This document shows, one piece after another, positions 30,366 to 40,805 of a stretch of 64,000 bases of DNA. The position numbers were made by a program, and so were the translations under genes. This DNA comes from Fragilariopsis cylindrus CCMP1102. Lineage: Eukaryota; Bacillariophyta; Bacillariophyceae; Bacillariales; Bacillariaceae. Each line of letters opens with the position of its first letter. Within the stretch, counting starts at the first letter, position 1. The stretch is from NCBI GenBank assembly GCA_900095095.1, contig FMBT01000357.1:62001-126000 (forward strand), given 5' to 3'. The notes under the pieces are model-generated. The model worked only from the letters and a program-made list of their open reading frames with translations, made no database searches and had not been told where the DNA came from.

Positions 30366-30872
30366 CTAATACAATAAATTTTGCTGTGATACCACCGACT
30401 TATAGAGTCCACTATTCGGTAGTTGCGGGAATTTCTGGAGTTCGCAGTCAAACGCTCCTGTGCTTTGCAAACGCTTTGCGAGGACATCTACGATCCGACT
30501 AAACTTTGATAATCCGACGATCCCTACATCTGGATCAGGAATGTACGATATATGAGCGACTTCAAAGAAAGGGAGAAGGTGATGCTCGCACAAGGAGTAA
30601 ACTGGGATTCCTTTCATAACCACCATTCCGTCATGCTTCTCTCCAAAAGATTGCTCCGCCAACTTCTTTGTCAAATGATTTGGAGCATAACCACTCGTCA
30701 AGTCAGCAAATGCATCTTCGGAAGGAATCGCACCGATAATTTTTTGAACTGCTTTCTCCGAAATTGTAACTTGGTGTTCTCTGGTACTTTTGGCCACAAC
30801 CTTCAATTCACAAGTACGTGTAGCACATAAAAGAGACCGGTCAGTTCCATTTGCACATCGCAACCATTGCAA
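30366..30872 (-). pseudogene. truncated GTP cyclohydrolase I
   Basis: 168 aa open frame. The catalytic core is clear: [55 protein letters not shown] (about 82-137), with the zinc-binding Cys and His of CEHH. The family continues with QERLT and needs a third zinc ligand Cys in a C-terminal HxCxxxRG block. Here the frame breaks right after RLQ: the codons for QERLTA are present one base out of frame, and after them similarity ends. About 70 C-terminal residues are missing, so the enzyme (first step to folate and biopterin) cannot be functional. The N-terminal part (before residue 75) is divergent and lacks the usual TPxRVAK motif. Confidence 0.75.
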
Positions 30873-31004
30873 TTATGTGGGGTCATTATTATTTGCGTCC
30901 GTTCAGAGAGAAAGATGATGATGTCGGTAATCGAGGCTTCGTTTGAAAACAATTGTTGCTACCTCATGACAGTCATACATCGTGTTATATTTCATGACAG
31001 AGTT

Positions 31005-32140
31005 GCAATCCAGCCAACTACTACCGCTGATCAAAATACGATCAAGGTGGCTAGGTAGTCGGCCTTTGAATTGAATGAGGCTCTATCAACAGATTTAAAA
31101 TCAACCGCCCAGAAACTCGGGTTTAATTAAGATAAATGTTTGATATCATCGTCACGGTTTGGCGTGAAAGACGCTGGTGGATGCACGGATGTAGTCATCC
31201 TTAGTCATTGTCTCTACGGAGTGAGGATCAAAACTGGCATTATTGACCATGCACTCAAATTCGTTGAGTCCTGGAGGTATCTTGTTCATTGTTCATCGAT
31301 GGGAAGCAGGTGGTACCCTGGAAAAGATCTATGAAGCGTGTACTGCCATATCTATCATTCATCATTGTCATATTTGGGATAGTCAGTTGGACATTTCAAA
31401 TCTGAGTGAAAGTGAACGGCAGCGAATGAATGCATACACTAAAGGCGACGTTCCGTTGAAAGGACAGAAGACCCTAATCAATCGCACCATGGGCTACATC
31501 GCTATTGAGCCAAGTTCTTGTGCTTTGAGACAAAAAGAAATCCGCAGATCTATTCAGGAAGCGAATTGTCGAGTCGGTCACTTTGCAAGGTTGAAAAATC
31601 CAGCAGCAGTTGTCAAGCCGAATACAGTCGTCGGTATCCAGGCTTGTTTGAGAGCGGCATCCCAGCGCACTTTTGGTAACGGAAAAGTCATAGTAATCGG
31701 TGGAGGTCAATCCGAGAATTGTATCGATGATAAGGCTGTTGCAATCAACATGCAGCTTTGGAACCACGTTGAGGTTGATCATGATAAGCTTTTGGTGAGA
31801 GTTGGCGGCGGTGCATCCATCAGTGCCGTCACTCGTGACTGTGAGAAGCACGGTGTTGTTGTCCCACTTGGTGATCGGCCAGGAGTTTGAATCGGTCTAA
31901 TTCTACTTGGAGGTCTCAACCATTTCATGAGAAAATCTGGGCTTGCCACCGATAACATCGTCAAAGTACGGTATGTTAGTCCCACGGGACAATTACAAGA
32001 AGTTACAACTTCGTGGCGCCGGTTCTAACTTTGGAGTGGTAGTCGAGGTTACACTTCGAGCATACAGCGTCAGATCTATCTTTGCCCAAGATATTACGTA
32101 TGTTCTACCGAAAGGACCAATTCCAAAATTCTGAGCACAT
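31005..32140 (+). pseudogene. broken methyltransferase + FAD-linked oxidase gene
   Basis: Reading-frame pieces of one long protein. 31005-31262 contains two stops and ends DVVILSHCLYG...IDHALKFV, like the later strands of a SAM-dependent methyltransferase. A one-base shift near 31262 leads to PGGILFIVHRWEAGGTLEKIYE. The same frame runs on through NPAAVVKPNTVVGIQACLRAA and KVIVIGGGQSENC, VEVDHDKLLVRVGGGASISAVTRDCEKHGVVVPLGDRPG, the FAD-binding (FAD_binding_4/BBE) domain. It stops at 31888-31890 (TGA where a Gly is expected), reads through GLILLGGLNHFMRKSGLATDNIVKV, then shifts to LRGAGSNFGVVVEVTLRAYS (32012-32072). The substrate-binding half is missing. A fusion of methyltransferase and FAD oxidase would be unusual, if it was ever one gene. 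Confidence 0.7.
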
Positions 32141-32204
32141 ACTCGCAAGTTGCTGCAAAACTTCCCGAGGGCTGTTGTTTAGATGGATTTTTGTTTTGGT
32201 CAAA

Positions 32205-32709
32205 GTCACGATCAATTGTCGTTTTCAACAAGTCACTTTGAAATTATCGAACAAGCAACTGAAACAGATAATAGACCAAGAAGTATCGATGCAACTCGTA
32301 CAAATAGTAGTGGTTGTGGTAAAGATATAGATATCATTTTCATGATGCAATTCCCCGGTAAATAATGTGCAATGTATAGTACAGTACATGCGTCGTAGTA
32401 ATGTAGGAAAGAGAGGAAGGTATGCTGAATAAATAAATCCGAATTCTAAGAAACAAATTTCGTAACTCTTCGTACTTTTTGTTGTTGCTGCTATTTTATT
32501 AAAAGACATCTCTGTAATATATTGTGTTATTACTGTAGTAAAAACTTTATCATTTTGTTTTCTCAATAGAGTTCTCAATAGAGTTCTCAATAGAGAATGG
32601 CTTTTCGCTAGATTCGATTCGATTCGATTCGATTTGATTGGATTTTATTTGATTCGATTCATTTTATGTAGTATATTATCTTACTATCTTGTACTACTTG
32701 ACTGTTACG
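32205..32709. other. spacer with short tandem repeats
   Basis: Three copies of TCTCAATAGAGT at about 32561-32597 and a GATTC pentamer run at about 32614-32660. Downstream flank of the prenol-kinase-like gene. No gene seen. Confidence 0.6.
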
Positions 32710-33558
32710 TTACCTACCGAAATATTCGATAACGAATGCTGTAAGAACAGGAATATTCAAATTGTCATTACCAAATGGTAATCCTTCTGCGATCGTACAG
32801 ACAGTGGCACCAATAAATACAGTAGTAATCGTGAATGGTTTACTACTATTGCTATTACTGTCACTACTTTCGTTATTATTACTGTCGTTGTTATTGTTGT
32901 TTAAGAATAACATCCAATAACCGATGATCCATGATGTAATAAAACATGCTATACAACCTGCTAATGAGGATGAGGATGAGGATGATTTTCTAGTAACTAT
33001 TTTCGGTGATGATATTGAGGAACCAATCCAGGATGCCATGGGATCAGCTAATGCTAAACATTCAATCGAATATCGTACAATATGTATATCATGTATAGTG
33101 GTGATTGTGATTAATGTACCAACTAAAAAATAAAAGGCACCCGGTAATATTTCTCCTGATAATTCTTGGGGTCGTAATAATGGACCAAAACTTTGTAGGA
33201 ATGTAGTAAAATAATATGTTTTCATTAGATACATTACTATACAACCAACAAATAATAATAATATTGCTATTGATTTTGGTATCAAATAGGATATTTGTAC
33301 TAATGCATGACCGGTTATTGCATGTTGACATCGTCGTTTTGTTTCTTTTTGTACTGTGGGTGCTCGTGCAATGAAATATTGAAATAATACCACTACTATA
33401 AATAATAGACCACCTCTAATTAGTAATGATTTTTGTTCTTGTTCTTGTTTTTGTGATTGTGATGACGAGAACAAAAATGAATACAAGAAGTTCTTGGATT
33501 CAGATGATTCCTCTGCCATTGCCATCTTTGTTTCCGATCCAAATTTATTGAATGGCAA
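32710..33558 (-). CDS. phytol/dolichol-kinase-family membrane protein
   Basis: 282 aa with about seven hydrophobic segments. Family landmarks are the basic-His stretch KRRCQHAITGHALVQISYLIP (about 75-95; KRKxxHxxxG in the family), ELSGEILPGAFYFLVGTL (about 135-152), CLALADPMASWIGSSIS (about 168-184; the LGDxxAxxxG active-site loop), SSSLAGCIACFITSWIIGYW (about 195-214; KSxxGxxAxF) and AEGLPFGNDNLNIPVLTAFV (about 258-277; the E...DN..VP motif). CTP-dependent prenol kinases of this type (SEC59, VTE5, VTE6, farnesol kinase) make dolichyl, phytyl or farnesyl phosphates. The LGD Gly reads ALAD. A plastid leader is not obvious, so the substrate cannot be chosen. Confidence 0.75.
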   Translation of the reverse strand: MPFNKFGSETKMAMAEESSESKNFLYSFLFSSSQSQKQEQEQKSLLIRGGLLFIVVVLFQYFIARAPTVQKETKRRCQHAITGHALVQISYLIPKSIAILLLFVGCIVMYLMKTYYFTTFLQSFGPLLRPQELSGEILPGAFYFLVGTLITITTIHDIHIVRYSIECLALADPMASWIGSSISSPKIVTRKSSSSSSSLAGCIACFITSWIIGYWMLFLNNNNNDSNNNESSDSNSNSSKPFTITTVFIGATVCTIAEGLPFGNDNLNIPVLTAFVIEYFGR

Positions 33559-34190
33559 TTGTATTTGATCTCTACTAGATGTGAGAATAAATACCTGTAA
33601 GTAGTGGTAACAGGCAGGTGCGGCGTATATATGTTGTATCCTTGATCGCTCGCTCTCCGACTGCTACTCTCTTATGGGCTACAAACGTCCTCGTCCTGTG
33701 CTGTTTTCTGGCATGTTGTTTTCTGATTTCGTGTATCGTACAGCAGTTGTTTGACAATGTTGATTCTTGTACAATTACGTACAAAACAGTTCTACTGTAT
33801 TTAAAAAAAGTATGTAACGTTAAGTACAGCAGTAAGTGATTGCTTTCAGGATCTAGCTTAGTCTCAAAAAAATCGTCAGAAAAAAGGGTCCAGTGGTTAC
33901 TTCGATTATATAAAAAGAGCGAAAAGCTTCTAATTTTAATGTCCGTTACACAGTTACTATCATCCGTTACTTTACATCCGTTTTAATCGTAAATCTTCGC
34001 TTCTTCGAGTAAAAAGAACAACAACGACAACGACACACGACAATATAACACAACACAACGACATAAAATAAAGTATTTTCATGATAGCCAAAAAGTATAT
34101 CATATTATTATAGTTATAGTACCACAATACGACGCTACGTAAGAAGATCTAGAGAGAGAAAGAGAGAGAACGAGAAGTACTGAAGAAAAA
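33559..34190. other. divergent spacer upstream of the amino-acid transporter
   Basis: Contains the upstream region of the prenol-kinase-like gene (minus) and an ACGACAACGAC-rich leader before the transporter (plus). No gene supported. Confidence 0.5.
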
Positions 34191-36161
34191 ATGGAATCAT
34201 TAGAAATTGATCAGGCACAACAACAACGCCCCTCGACAATGATGACGACGACGACGGGAGGTAGTAATGGTACTGGTGGTACTGCTGGTAATTATAAACC
34301 AATATCCGATCCCAGTTTATTACCAAAAAAGACCTCCACTATATCGGGTGCCTGTTCGAATCTGGTGAATTCCATTGTGGGTGCTGGTATAATTGGTATA
34401 CCCTATGCCTTAAAAGAAAGTGGATTAGTCTCGGGTATTCTCTTATTAATTGTAGTTGGATACTTTACCACCAAGTCCTTACAAATGATTGTGGATCTAG
34501 CAACCTCGTCATCTCAATTAAAAGGAAAAGGTGTATGGACATACAATGATTTATTAGAATTACCATATGGATTGGCCGGTAAAAATTTTGTCTTAATTTC
34601 AATGTTTATTACGGCCTACGGTGCGATGGTGGCCTATCTCTTGATAATTAAAGATACGTTGCCGGTTATATTAGGATTAGTCAATGATGCGGATGAATCA
34701 GTGGGTGGATTTATGGAACGTGAATTAGTGATGATCATCACATCCTTATTTGTGTGTGTACCATTATCCATGCAACGTGATTTTTCCTCCTTAGCATATA
34801 CCTCCAGTGTTAGTGTCTTTGCGGATATATTACTGGTCGTATTTGTGGCAATATTTGCACCCATTGGTGACTCGGTACAAAATGCTGGTGGATTGGGTAC
34901 TGTTCTCTCCTCCTCTATTTTGAATCCTGGTGGTTTCTTTATTGGATTTGGTGTCTTGACGGTGGCGATGTGTTGTCAACATTCAGCATTTATTGTGGCA
35001 TCCTCCTTAGATAATCCAAATCCCAAACGTTGGTCGATTGTCACATCCATCTCATTAACAATCAGTGTCATCTGTTGTTTAGTATTAGGCGTATCCGGTT
35101 ATTTAGGATTTTTAGATGAAACATCGGGTGACGTCCTCAATAATTTTGGTGTGGCATCTAGGCAAGCTAATATAGCACGTGGACTATTAGCCTTAACCAT
35201 GTTCTTTACCTATCCAATGGAGGCATTTGTGGCACGGCATGTCCTGGTAGAATTAATTTGGGGTGGTGATATGAATGGATATACTATCCAGTCCGTAATA
35301 GATAATGACACTGGTGAAGAAATAATAACACAAAAAAGATCAAAATGTTTTTGTGGTCTATTAAATAGAAGACATCAAGTTACAGTCTTGATATATATAT
35401 TAACTTTAATGCCAGCATTAATTGTGGATGACTTAGGACCTGTATTGAGTATCACAGGTGCAATTGGTGGTTGTTCATTAGCATATATTGGACCAGGTCT
35501 TGCCTATTTAGGTATATATGGTGATGATTTACTGCAACGATGTGCTAATATAATTTTATCAATGAATACAAAGAAGACAAAAACAACAACACAAACAATT
35601 GGTGAAGCAGAATTACCTATTGATGGTGATGCTACAGCACAAATGGAGGATAATAATGTCAATAATAATAATTTAAATGTTGATCCACGATTGGTATTTT
35701 CGAAAGATTATATGAAAGGCTACACGAAACCATTTTGGTGGTACCCTATTGGTATGCCACTATGGATATCAATTGCATTAAAAGGAAGTAATGGATTAAA
35801 TGAACGTCTAACTGCATTAGAAAGTGATCAATATCGTTCATCGTCACCAGTTAATAATATCTCGGATGGTTTATCATCACCGTCACCGAACAGCAACAAC
35901 AATGAGAATGGTGGGAACGGTTCTACCACCGCGACGACGACGAACTATGTTGTTACTAGTAGCAGTAGTACTAGTACCAATGTAAATGCCACAGCTATTA
36001 CGATCACAACATCGGATGAAGATGAAACTTCCACCGTTGTACCTTGTATTATTGATTATGGATTTGCTATATTTTTTATTGTATTTGGTGCAATTGCATT
36101 AGTTGCAGGTGTGGCATCAAATGTATACGTTCAAATGCGTGGGATGTATATTGCACAGTAA
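34191..36161 (+). CDS. AAAP/SLC38-type amino-acid transporter
   Basis: 656 aa. After a 45-residue Thr/Gly-rich N terminus comes ISGACSNLVNSIVGAGIIGIPYALKESGL (about 50-80), the signature first helix of the amino acid/auxin permease family (vacuolar AVT and SLC38 branch). About eleven hydrophobic segments follow, including GVLTVAMCCQHSAFIVASSL (about 265-285, the substrate-site helix with its QHS motif), QANIARGLLALTMFFTYPMEAFVARHVL (about 330-358) and PALIVDDLGPVLSITGAIGGCSLAYIGPGLAYL (about 405-440). A hydrophilic insertion of about 150 residues (Ser/Thr/Asn-rich) precedes the last helix (about 622-645). Sodium- or proton-coupled transport of neutral amino acids is likely; the membrane (plasma or vacuole) is unknown. 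The codon following the insertion keeps frame to a final MRGMYIAQ. Confidence 0.85.
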   Translation: MESLEIDQAQQQRPSTMMTTTTGGSNGTGGTAGNYKPISDPSLLPKKTSTISGACSNLVNSIVGAGIIGIPYALKESGLVSGILLLIVVGYFTTKSLQMIVDLATSSSQLKGKGVWTYNDLLELPYGLAGKNFVLISMFITAYGAMVAYLLIIKDTLPVILGLVNDADESVGGFMERELVMIITSLFVCVPLSMQRDFSSLAYTSSVSVFADILLVVFVAIFAPIGDSVQNAGGLGTVLSSSILNPGGFFIGFGVLTVAMCCQHSAFIVASSLDNPNPKRWSIVTSISLTISVICCLVLGVSGYLGFLDETSGDVLNNFGVASRQANIARGLLALTMFFTYPMEAFVARHVLVELIWGGDMNGYTIQSVIDNDTGEEIITQKRSKCFCGLLNRRHQVTVLIYILTLMPALIVDDLGPVLSITGAIGGCSLAYIGPGLAYLGIYGDDLLQRCANIILSMNTKKTKTTTQTIGEAELPIDGDATAQMEDNNVNNNNLNVDPRLVFSKDYMKGYTKPFWWYPIGMPLWISIALKGSNGLNERLTALESDQYRSSSPVNNISDGLSSPSPNSNNNENGGNGSTTATTTNYVVTSSSSTSTNVNATAITITTSDEDETSTVVPCIIDYGFAIFFIVFGAIALVAGVASNVYVQMRGMYIAQ

Positions 36162-36608
36162 AGTAAGTAAGTAAGTATTGCAAGTAACGTTAAGTTAAGT
36201 TAAGTACAGCAGTCTGCTTTTATTCACTACTGTATACGATACGATTGATTCGACCGAAGGCTGGTTGAAAGTGCTGTAGGCACAAAAAAATATCGTGTGT
36301 AGCAAGAACGGCAGATAGATCTTAATCCGGCCTTGACATAAATAAAAACCTGAGATAGAAGTAATTGTAACATAAAATCTAGTTTTCGTACATATTTTTT
36401 AATTTATCTAATTCCCGCGTGACTGCTAGATGACGTACGTACGTGACGCACAGCGAAAAAAGGAAAAGTTGTGATTTTTTTTTTCATGTATGAACGACGA
36501 AACGCGACAAAATGAACATCAAGAATATAATTTTTTCACTCCATTCTCCATTCTAGGTCGAATGGAAGTTCATTCTTATCAAATTATAAATATATTGAAC
36601 GAATTACC
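36162..36608. other. spacer with AGTA/GTTA tandem repeats
   Basis: TAAG tetramer run just after the transporter stop (about 36162-36176), GTTAA run near 36190-36205, and an ACGT run near 36434-36444. TACTGTA near 36228. No gene seen. Confidence 0.6.
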
Positions 36609-37778
36609 ATGATGAAGAAATCGATTGCTCGTTGCGGGTTTGTCGTCAGCCCGTCGGCGTTTTCAATCCTTTTATTTGCTGCTCTGCTACTGCTGATTAC
36701 TATTTTGACGACGAAGACGACGACAACAACATCCACATCAATATTATGCAGCGCATTTTCAATATCACCGTCGACTATCAATAACAATATGCATCGTCGC
36801 GTCGTCGTCCAGCAGCACAGTGGTAAAATTGGATCCACCGCAGTATCGGCAGCAGTAAATGATAATGAAAATGAAAAGGAAGACGACGACGACGACAAAA
36901 TAACGATGGATCGACGACGGGTATTATCAACGATTTTAGCAACGACGACGTCATTGTCCTCGGTGTTTTATTTCTCACCATCTCGAGCGGATGCGTTGGT
37001 GAAGGGTGTTGCTCCACCACCCAAAAAATCCGTCGGCGGCGCGGAAAAGCTGAAATGTACCAATGTCGAAGAATGTCAAGATATGGCAGCAATACGTGAC
37101 GATCTGAAGGCCCAAGAAGAAGCGGGTGGACCTCCACCTCTTGTTACTAAAGGTGGTGTCAAGTATCGAGATATATCAGTATCATCATCACCGGATGATA
37201 CCAACAACAGCGACAAAGGTGAGGATGGCAATACTTCTAATTCTAATAGTATTAGTGCTCAAGATGGTGATGATGTCTCCATCTACTTCAAGGTACTTAA
37301 ATTGGGTAAACGTAGTTATGATGGATTGAGTGGAGAGGGAACGGTCGTCTTTTCTCGTGGATACGGCTTAGAAGATGATGAAGATAAGCCAGCACAAAAG
37401 TCTTTTTCGACCTGCATTGGTAGTACATCGAATATCCCCGCATTGAATGAAGCATTGGTGGGCATGAAGTTAAATGGTGTGCGTCGTTTTGCCATCTTAC
37501 CCCAAAAGGGATGGGAACGGCAAACAAAAGCATGTGATGGTGGTCCAGGTGGTGGCGGGGCGGGTGGTGATATCCGAACAGATTATGTGGTGGTACCAAC
37601 AGCGACCATCGTCCAACAGGAGGTGTGTCTGGATAATACAAAATTACCGTTCCCATCTACATACGCACAACAACGGCGGATGGCTCAACGGTTTGATCAA
37701 TCATTGATTATGGAGGTGCAATTAGTATCCATCGACAATAAAAACAAACAAATCCCAACCCCAACTCCACTCTACTAG
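36609..37778 (+). CDS. thylakoid-lumen FKBP-like protein (2)
   Basis: 389 aa. Hydrophobic signal (15-34), ILCSAFSIS (SAF at 48-50) as plastid cleavage motif, transit peptide, then a twin-arginine signal (DRRRVL at 101-106, hydrophobic 107-122, SRADA ending near 129). The mature part opens VKGVAPPPKKSVGGAEKLKCTNVEECQDMAA and has an FKBP-like core: VTKGGVKYRDISV (about 177-189), GDDVSIYFKVLKLGKRSYDG, IPALNEALVGMKLNGVRRFAILPQKGWE (about 277-304) and a final SLIMEVQLVSID strand. An acidic, Ser/Asn-rich insertion (about 190-215) and a Gly-rich loop (313-322, GGPGGGGAGG) are unusual. Likely a folding or photosystem assembly factor in the lumen; isomerase residues are poorly kept. Confidence 0.8.
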   Translation: MMKKSIARCGFVVSPSAFSILLFAALLLLITILTTKTTTTTSTSILCSAFSISPSTINNNMHRRVVVQQHSGKIGSTAVSAAVNDNENEKEDDDDDKITMDRRRVLSTILATTTSLSSVFYFSPSRADALVKGVAPPPKKSVGGAEKLKCTNVEECQDMAAIRDDLKAQEEAGGPPPLVTKGGVKYRDISVSSSPDDTNNSDKGEDGNTSNSNSISAQDGDDVSIYFKVLKLGKRSYDGLSGEGTVVFSRGYGLEDDEDKPAQKSFSTCIGSTSNIPALNEALVGMKLNGVRRFAILPQKGWERQTKACDGGPGGGGAGGDIRTDYVVVPTATIVQQEVCLDNTKLPFPSTYAQQRRMAQRFDQSLIMEVQLVSIDNKNKQIPTPTPLY

Positions 37779-38034
37779 CTAGCATATGATACTAATAATA
37801 ATAATAATAACGATAATGAAATAATGTTTAAATGTACATCTCAAACAACTTATCTTCACTACATGTATGTAATCTGTGTTTCTGCTGTTTTTTTTTGCTG
37901 TATTCCTCTCATGACTAAATATATGGTGGTAAGTCTTGAATACCCCATTGCTCCGTATTGTGTTTGGCTTGCCTTTGTCTGCCGCTGATTTTCTCACATA
38001 TATAGTACAGTAGGGATAGATACTTCAACAAAAT

Positions 38035-39693
38035 TCAGTTCAAGAGTAACTTTTTCGTTTTTCCAGTACTAGTAAATACTGCGAAAGCAGCCAACAACAT
38101 TGATGTGACTCCCACTGCCTCTAATAGTGAGGAAGAGGCACGATATTTAGGAATGATTGCCAACATAATGACACGTGATAAGGAAAGACATTTTTGAATC
38201 CAATTTCCGTGTGTTAATATATGTACTGTTCTGGGTAATTTATTCCTTGCCACTTTCCATCGACTAACACGAGCAAAGAATGTACAGGCAAGATTCATAA
38301 TGTTTTCCGGTGTCTCCATTAATTGATATAAACTATTAATTGTGGTATATTCCATTGGACGATTGATCTTCATCCATTGTACTGTGTTTTGAGATCCGTT
38401 TGTTGGACCTAACCGTTTTGTTGGTAAATATCCACAACCAAATTTACATAAACTATCTAATGACAACAAAGGCCAATTTGTTGCAGCTAATATATCTACC
38501 ATAGTACACCAACCAAGTCCAACATTACGATCTTCTTCTGGTAATATATCTTGTAATTCTTTACCATACTGTAAACTAATCTGAATAATTTCTTTATGAG
38601 TTTTCCATAATGATTCATACAATACCAACATCGATTGTTCTTCGTCATCGTCATCGTCCTCATCATCTTTCTTCCTTTTCATGATGAATGCTGCATGGTC
38701 ATTCCTCCAAAAATCTTTCCAAACTTGAACACTTTTTTGAAAACCAATATCATCCTGTACTAGTAGAGTAGTATCATTATCAGAACGTAGTAATGTAATT
38801 TTAGGTACCAGTCCAGCCTCGGCAGCACCACAATAAACTGCAACTGAAAAATTTAAGTTCATATATCCCCACCATGATAATTTTGAAATTTTATTATTAT
38901 TATCATAATTATTATTGTCATAATTATTGTCACTGTCATTATTATCATCTTGTTGCCATTCCAAGGGATTATGAAATCGTCCGGATCGATGTTGCCAATC
39001 CATTTGTGCAAGATAACCCCAAAACCAATGTTTCGAAGAATATCCATGAAGAAAATTAGTATCATTATTATTCCCACTACTACTTCTTGCACCGCCGTCG
39101 TCATCGTCATCGTTGTTACTGTTACTACCCCATATTTCTTCACCACCAGTATTTGTATTTTCAATTAAATATTTTCCTAATGCCATACGATGACTAAAAT
39201 CATATGGATTTACGACATTATTATTACTATTATTATTATTATTATTATCATTGGCGGTTATTATTGATGGCAATGTCGACCAATAGTCATTAAAACAAGT
39301 ATGAGAAAATGAAGTAATCACATCATCACCACCAGCTTGCCATCGATTTAAGTCAAAGAAGTGCTCAGACGACGACGACGACGACGACGAGTCAGTTATT
39401 GTTTCAGTTTCCTCAGTTTCCTCCAAATTTTTCATCATCATTATTATTACTGGTGTTTTACGTGTTGACGGTGGTTGTTGTTGTTGTTCTTGTTTCAATA
39501 TCGATGATACTGATATTGACGGTAAGATAATCTTACTATTATAGATTCGTTGTGGTGGACTGATTCTGATTCTAATTCCAATTTCTACGAAATGAAAAGC
39601 GTGACAACAGCTTAAATACACCAGGAGAAATAGAAAAAGTACGAATTGATAATCCAAATTTCTTTTTTGTGGATGATGAACCATTGTTGTCAT
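38035..39693 (-). CDS. LEG1-like protein with N-terminal signal peptide
   Basis: 552 aa. A signal peptide (about 16-33, ending SCCHAF) is followed by HF, so plastid routing or secretion are both possible. The body matches in order the conserved blocks I recall for the LEG1 family (liver-enriched gene 1): NPYDFSHRMALGKYLIE (about 160-176), HWFWGYLAQMDWQHRSGRFHNP (about 215-236), ISKLSWWGYMNLNFSVAVYCGAAEAGL (about 266-292), a WKDFWRNDH block, VLYESLWKTHKEII (about 362-375) and NVGLGWCTMVDILAATNWPLL (about 393-413). LEG1 proteins have no assigned enzyme activity. Long Asn/Asp insertions separate the blocks, and the C terminus has two hydrophobic stretches (about 505-545) that are not typical of secreted LEG1, suggesting a membrane anchor. 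Confidence 0.6.
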   Translation of the reverse strand: MTTMVHHPQKRNLDYQFVLFLFLLVYLSCCHAFHFVEIGIRIRISPPQRIYNSKIILPSISVSSILKQEQQQQPPSTRKTPVIIMMMKNLEETEETETITDSSSSSSSSEHFFDLNRWQAGGDDVITSFSHTCFNDYWSTLPSIITANDNNNNNNSNNNVVNPYDFSHRMALGKYLIENTNTGGEEIWGSNSNNDDDDDGGARSSSGNNNDTNFLHGYSSKHWFWGYLAQMDWQHRSGRFHNPLEWQQDDNNDSDNNYDNNNYDNNNKISKLSWWGYMNLNFSVAVYCGAAEAGLVPKITLLRSDNDTTLLVQDDIGFQKSVQVWKDFWRNDHAAFIMKRKKDDEDDDDDEEQSMLVLYESLWKTHKEIIQISLQYGKELQDILPEEDRNVGLGWCTMVDILAATNWPLLSLDSLCKFGCGYLPTKRLGPTNGSQNTVQWMKINRPMEYTTINSLYQLMETPENIMNLACTFFARVSRWKVARNKLPRTVHILTHGNWIQKCLSLSRVIMLAIIPKYRASSSLLEAVGVTSMLLAAFAVFTSTGKTKKLLLN

Positions 39694-40805
39694 GCCTTGT
39701 TTTGTTATTTTCTGGCTGGTGGTTGAAAGTTAGCGTTGTTGCCACATATATCATTGCCGATACAGTACTTACAGTATCATATCTATTCGACATTCAAGAA
39801 GAACGATTTACAATTATTTATAGTATTCTTTTCTTCTCCGAGAATATCTCATCGGCGTTCGATTCTTCGTCAGATACGTACAGTAAAGCAAGTTCCTTTA
39901 CTCCTAGTTACAAATTAGGGGGCAGAATCGTGTTTCGTAGGGGGAACCCCCCGTTCTACGAAACTCCCCCGTAAAACGACTAAAAGTCATATCTTTGTTG
40001 CTTCCATCACTTTACTCTTTTATGAGCCTCGAGCGATGTCTATCTTCGCTTTTGGATTGAGGATTTTATGTGTAAAAAAATGATAACTTCCTCCGAATTC
40101 ATTCGAATTTTCATTTTATTTTACAATATCTGCAAGAAGATTGGTCCTTTTCTTTATCAGAGTGCTTTTATGCATGAGAATTGTATGATTTGCCGTACAG
40201 TACTGAGGACAACATACCGTAAAATGTAAGATCGTTATTTTGATATCCTTGACATTTTCGGCAGCATTTTAATAAAAGAAAGAGGTGAGTAACGAGTCAG
40301 TCAATTTCGGTATCAAGAATGATGATACAAACACATTTCAATTAAATGATCCACCAGCGTTTGTACGAGTAGAGATATCTTAGTATCACATTTCGTTGAA
40401 ATTGCATTGCTGATTTCATTCCCAGTTGAAGGAACTTTGGCTTGATCAGATCTTTCCATGCCATGCATGCGTTGCGGCACCGGACTGACAACGTACTTGC
40501 CCAGAATTCCAACCAGAATTCCAACACTCACGTACTTATACTTCACACCTCACCTCACAAGATTCCCTTGCCAACACTCTTATTACTCGCACTCCGCTTC
40601 GTCTGTATATCTGTCTTACCATATTCTTATTCCTCTTACATTATAGAATCCTACTCAATAGAAAGCAATTCTCTTGACGCATCCATCCCTCCATCAGATT
40701 TTAGGATTTGATACGGCACGACATAGAAATTGATATCCCCCCACCCGTTAATGAAACCAGAATTATACTGTATATCACAAGAAACCCACACCAACACATT
40801 CAAAG
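39694..40805. other. divergent spacer with hairpin repeat
   Basis: Between the LEG1-like gene (minus) and the ClC gene (plus). Holds hairpin repeat copy 2 at 39917-39976, TACAGTA heptamers near 39761, 39771, 39878 and 40194, and CCAGAATTCCAA twice at about 40500-40522. Small frames at 40313-40711 are not supported. Confidence 0.6.
39917..39976 (+). repeat. small GC-rich hairpin repeat, copy 2
   Basis: Contains GGGGGCAGAATCGTGTTTCG, an inner GGGGGAACCCCCC, and CTACGAAACTCCCCCGTAAAA. TTTCGTAG and CTACGAAA can pair. Inverted relative to the copy at 23983-24050. Confidence 0.75.
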
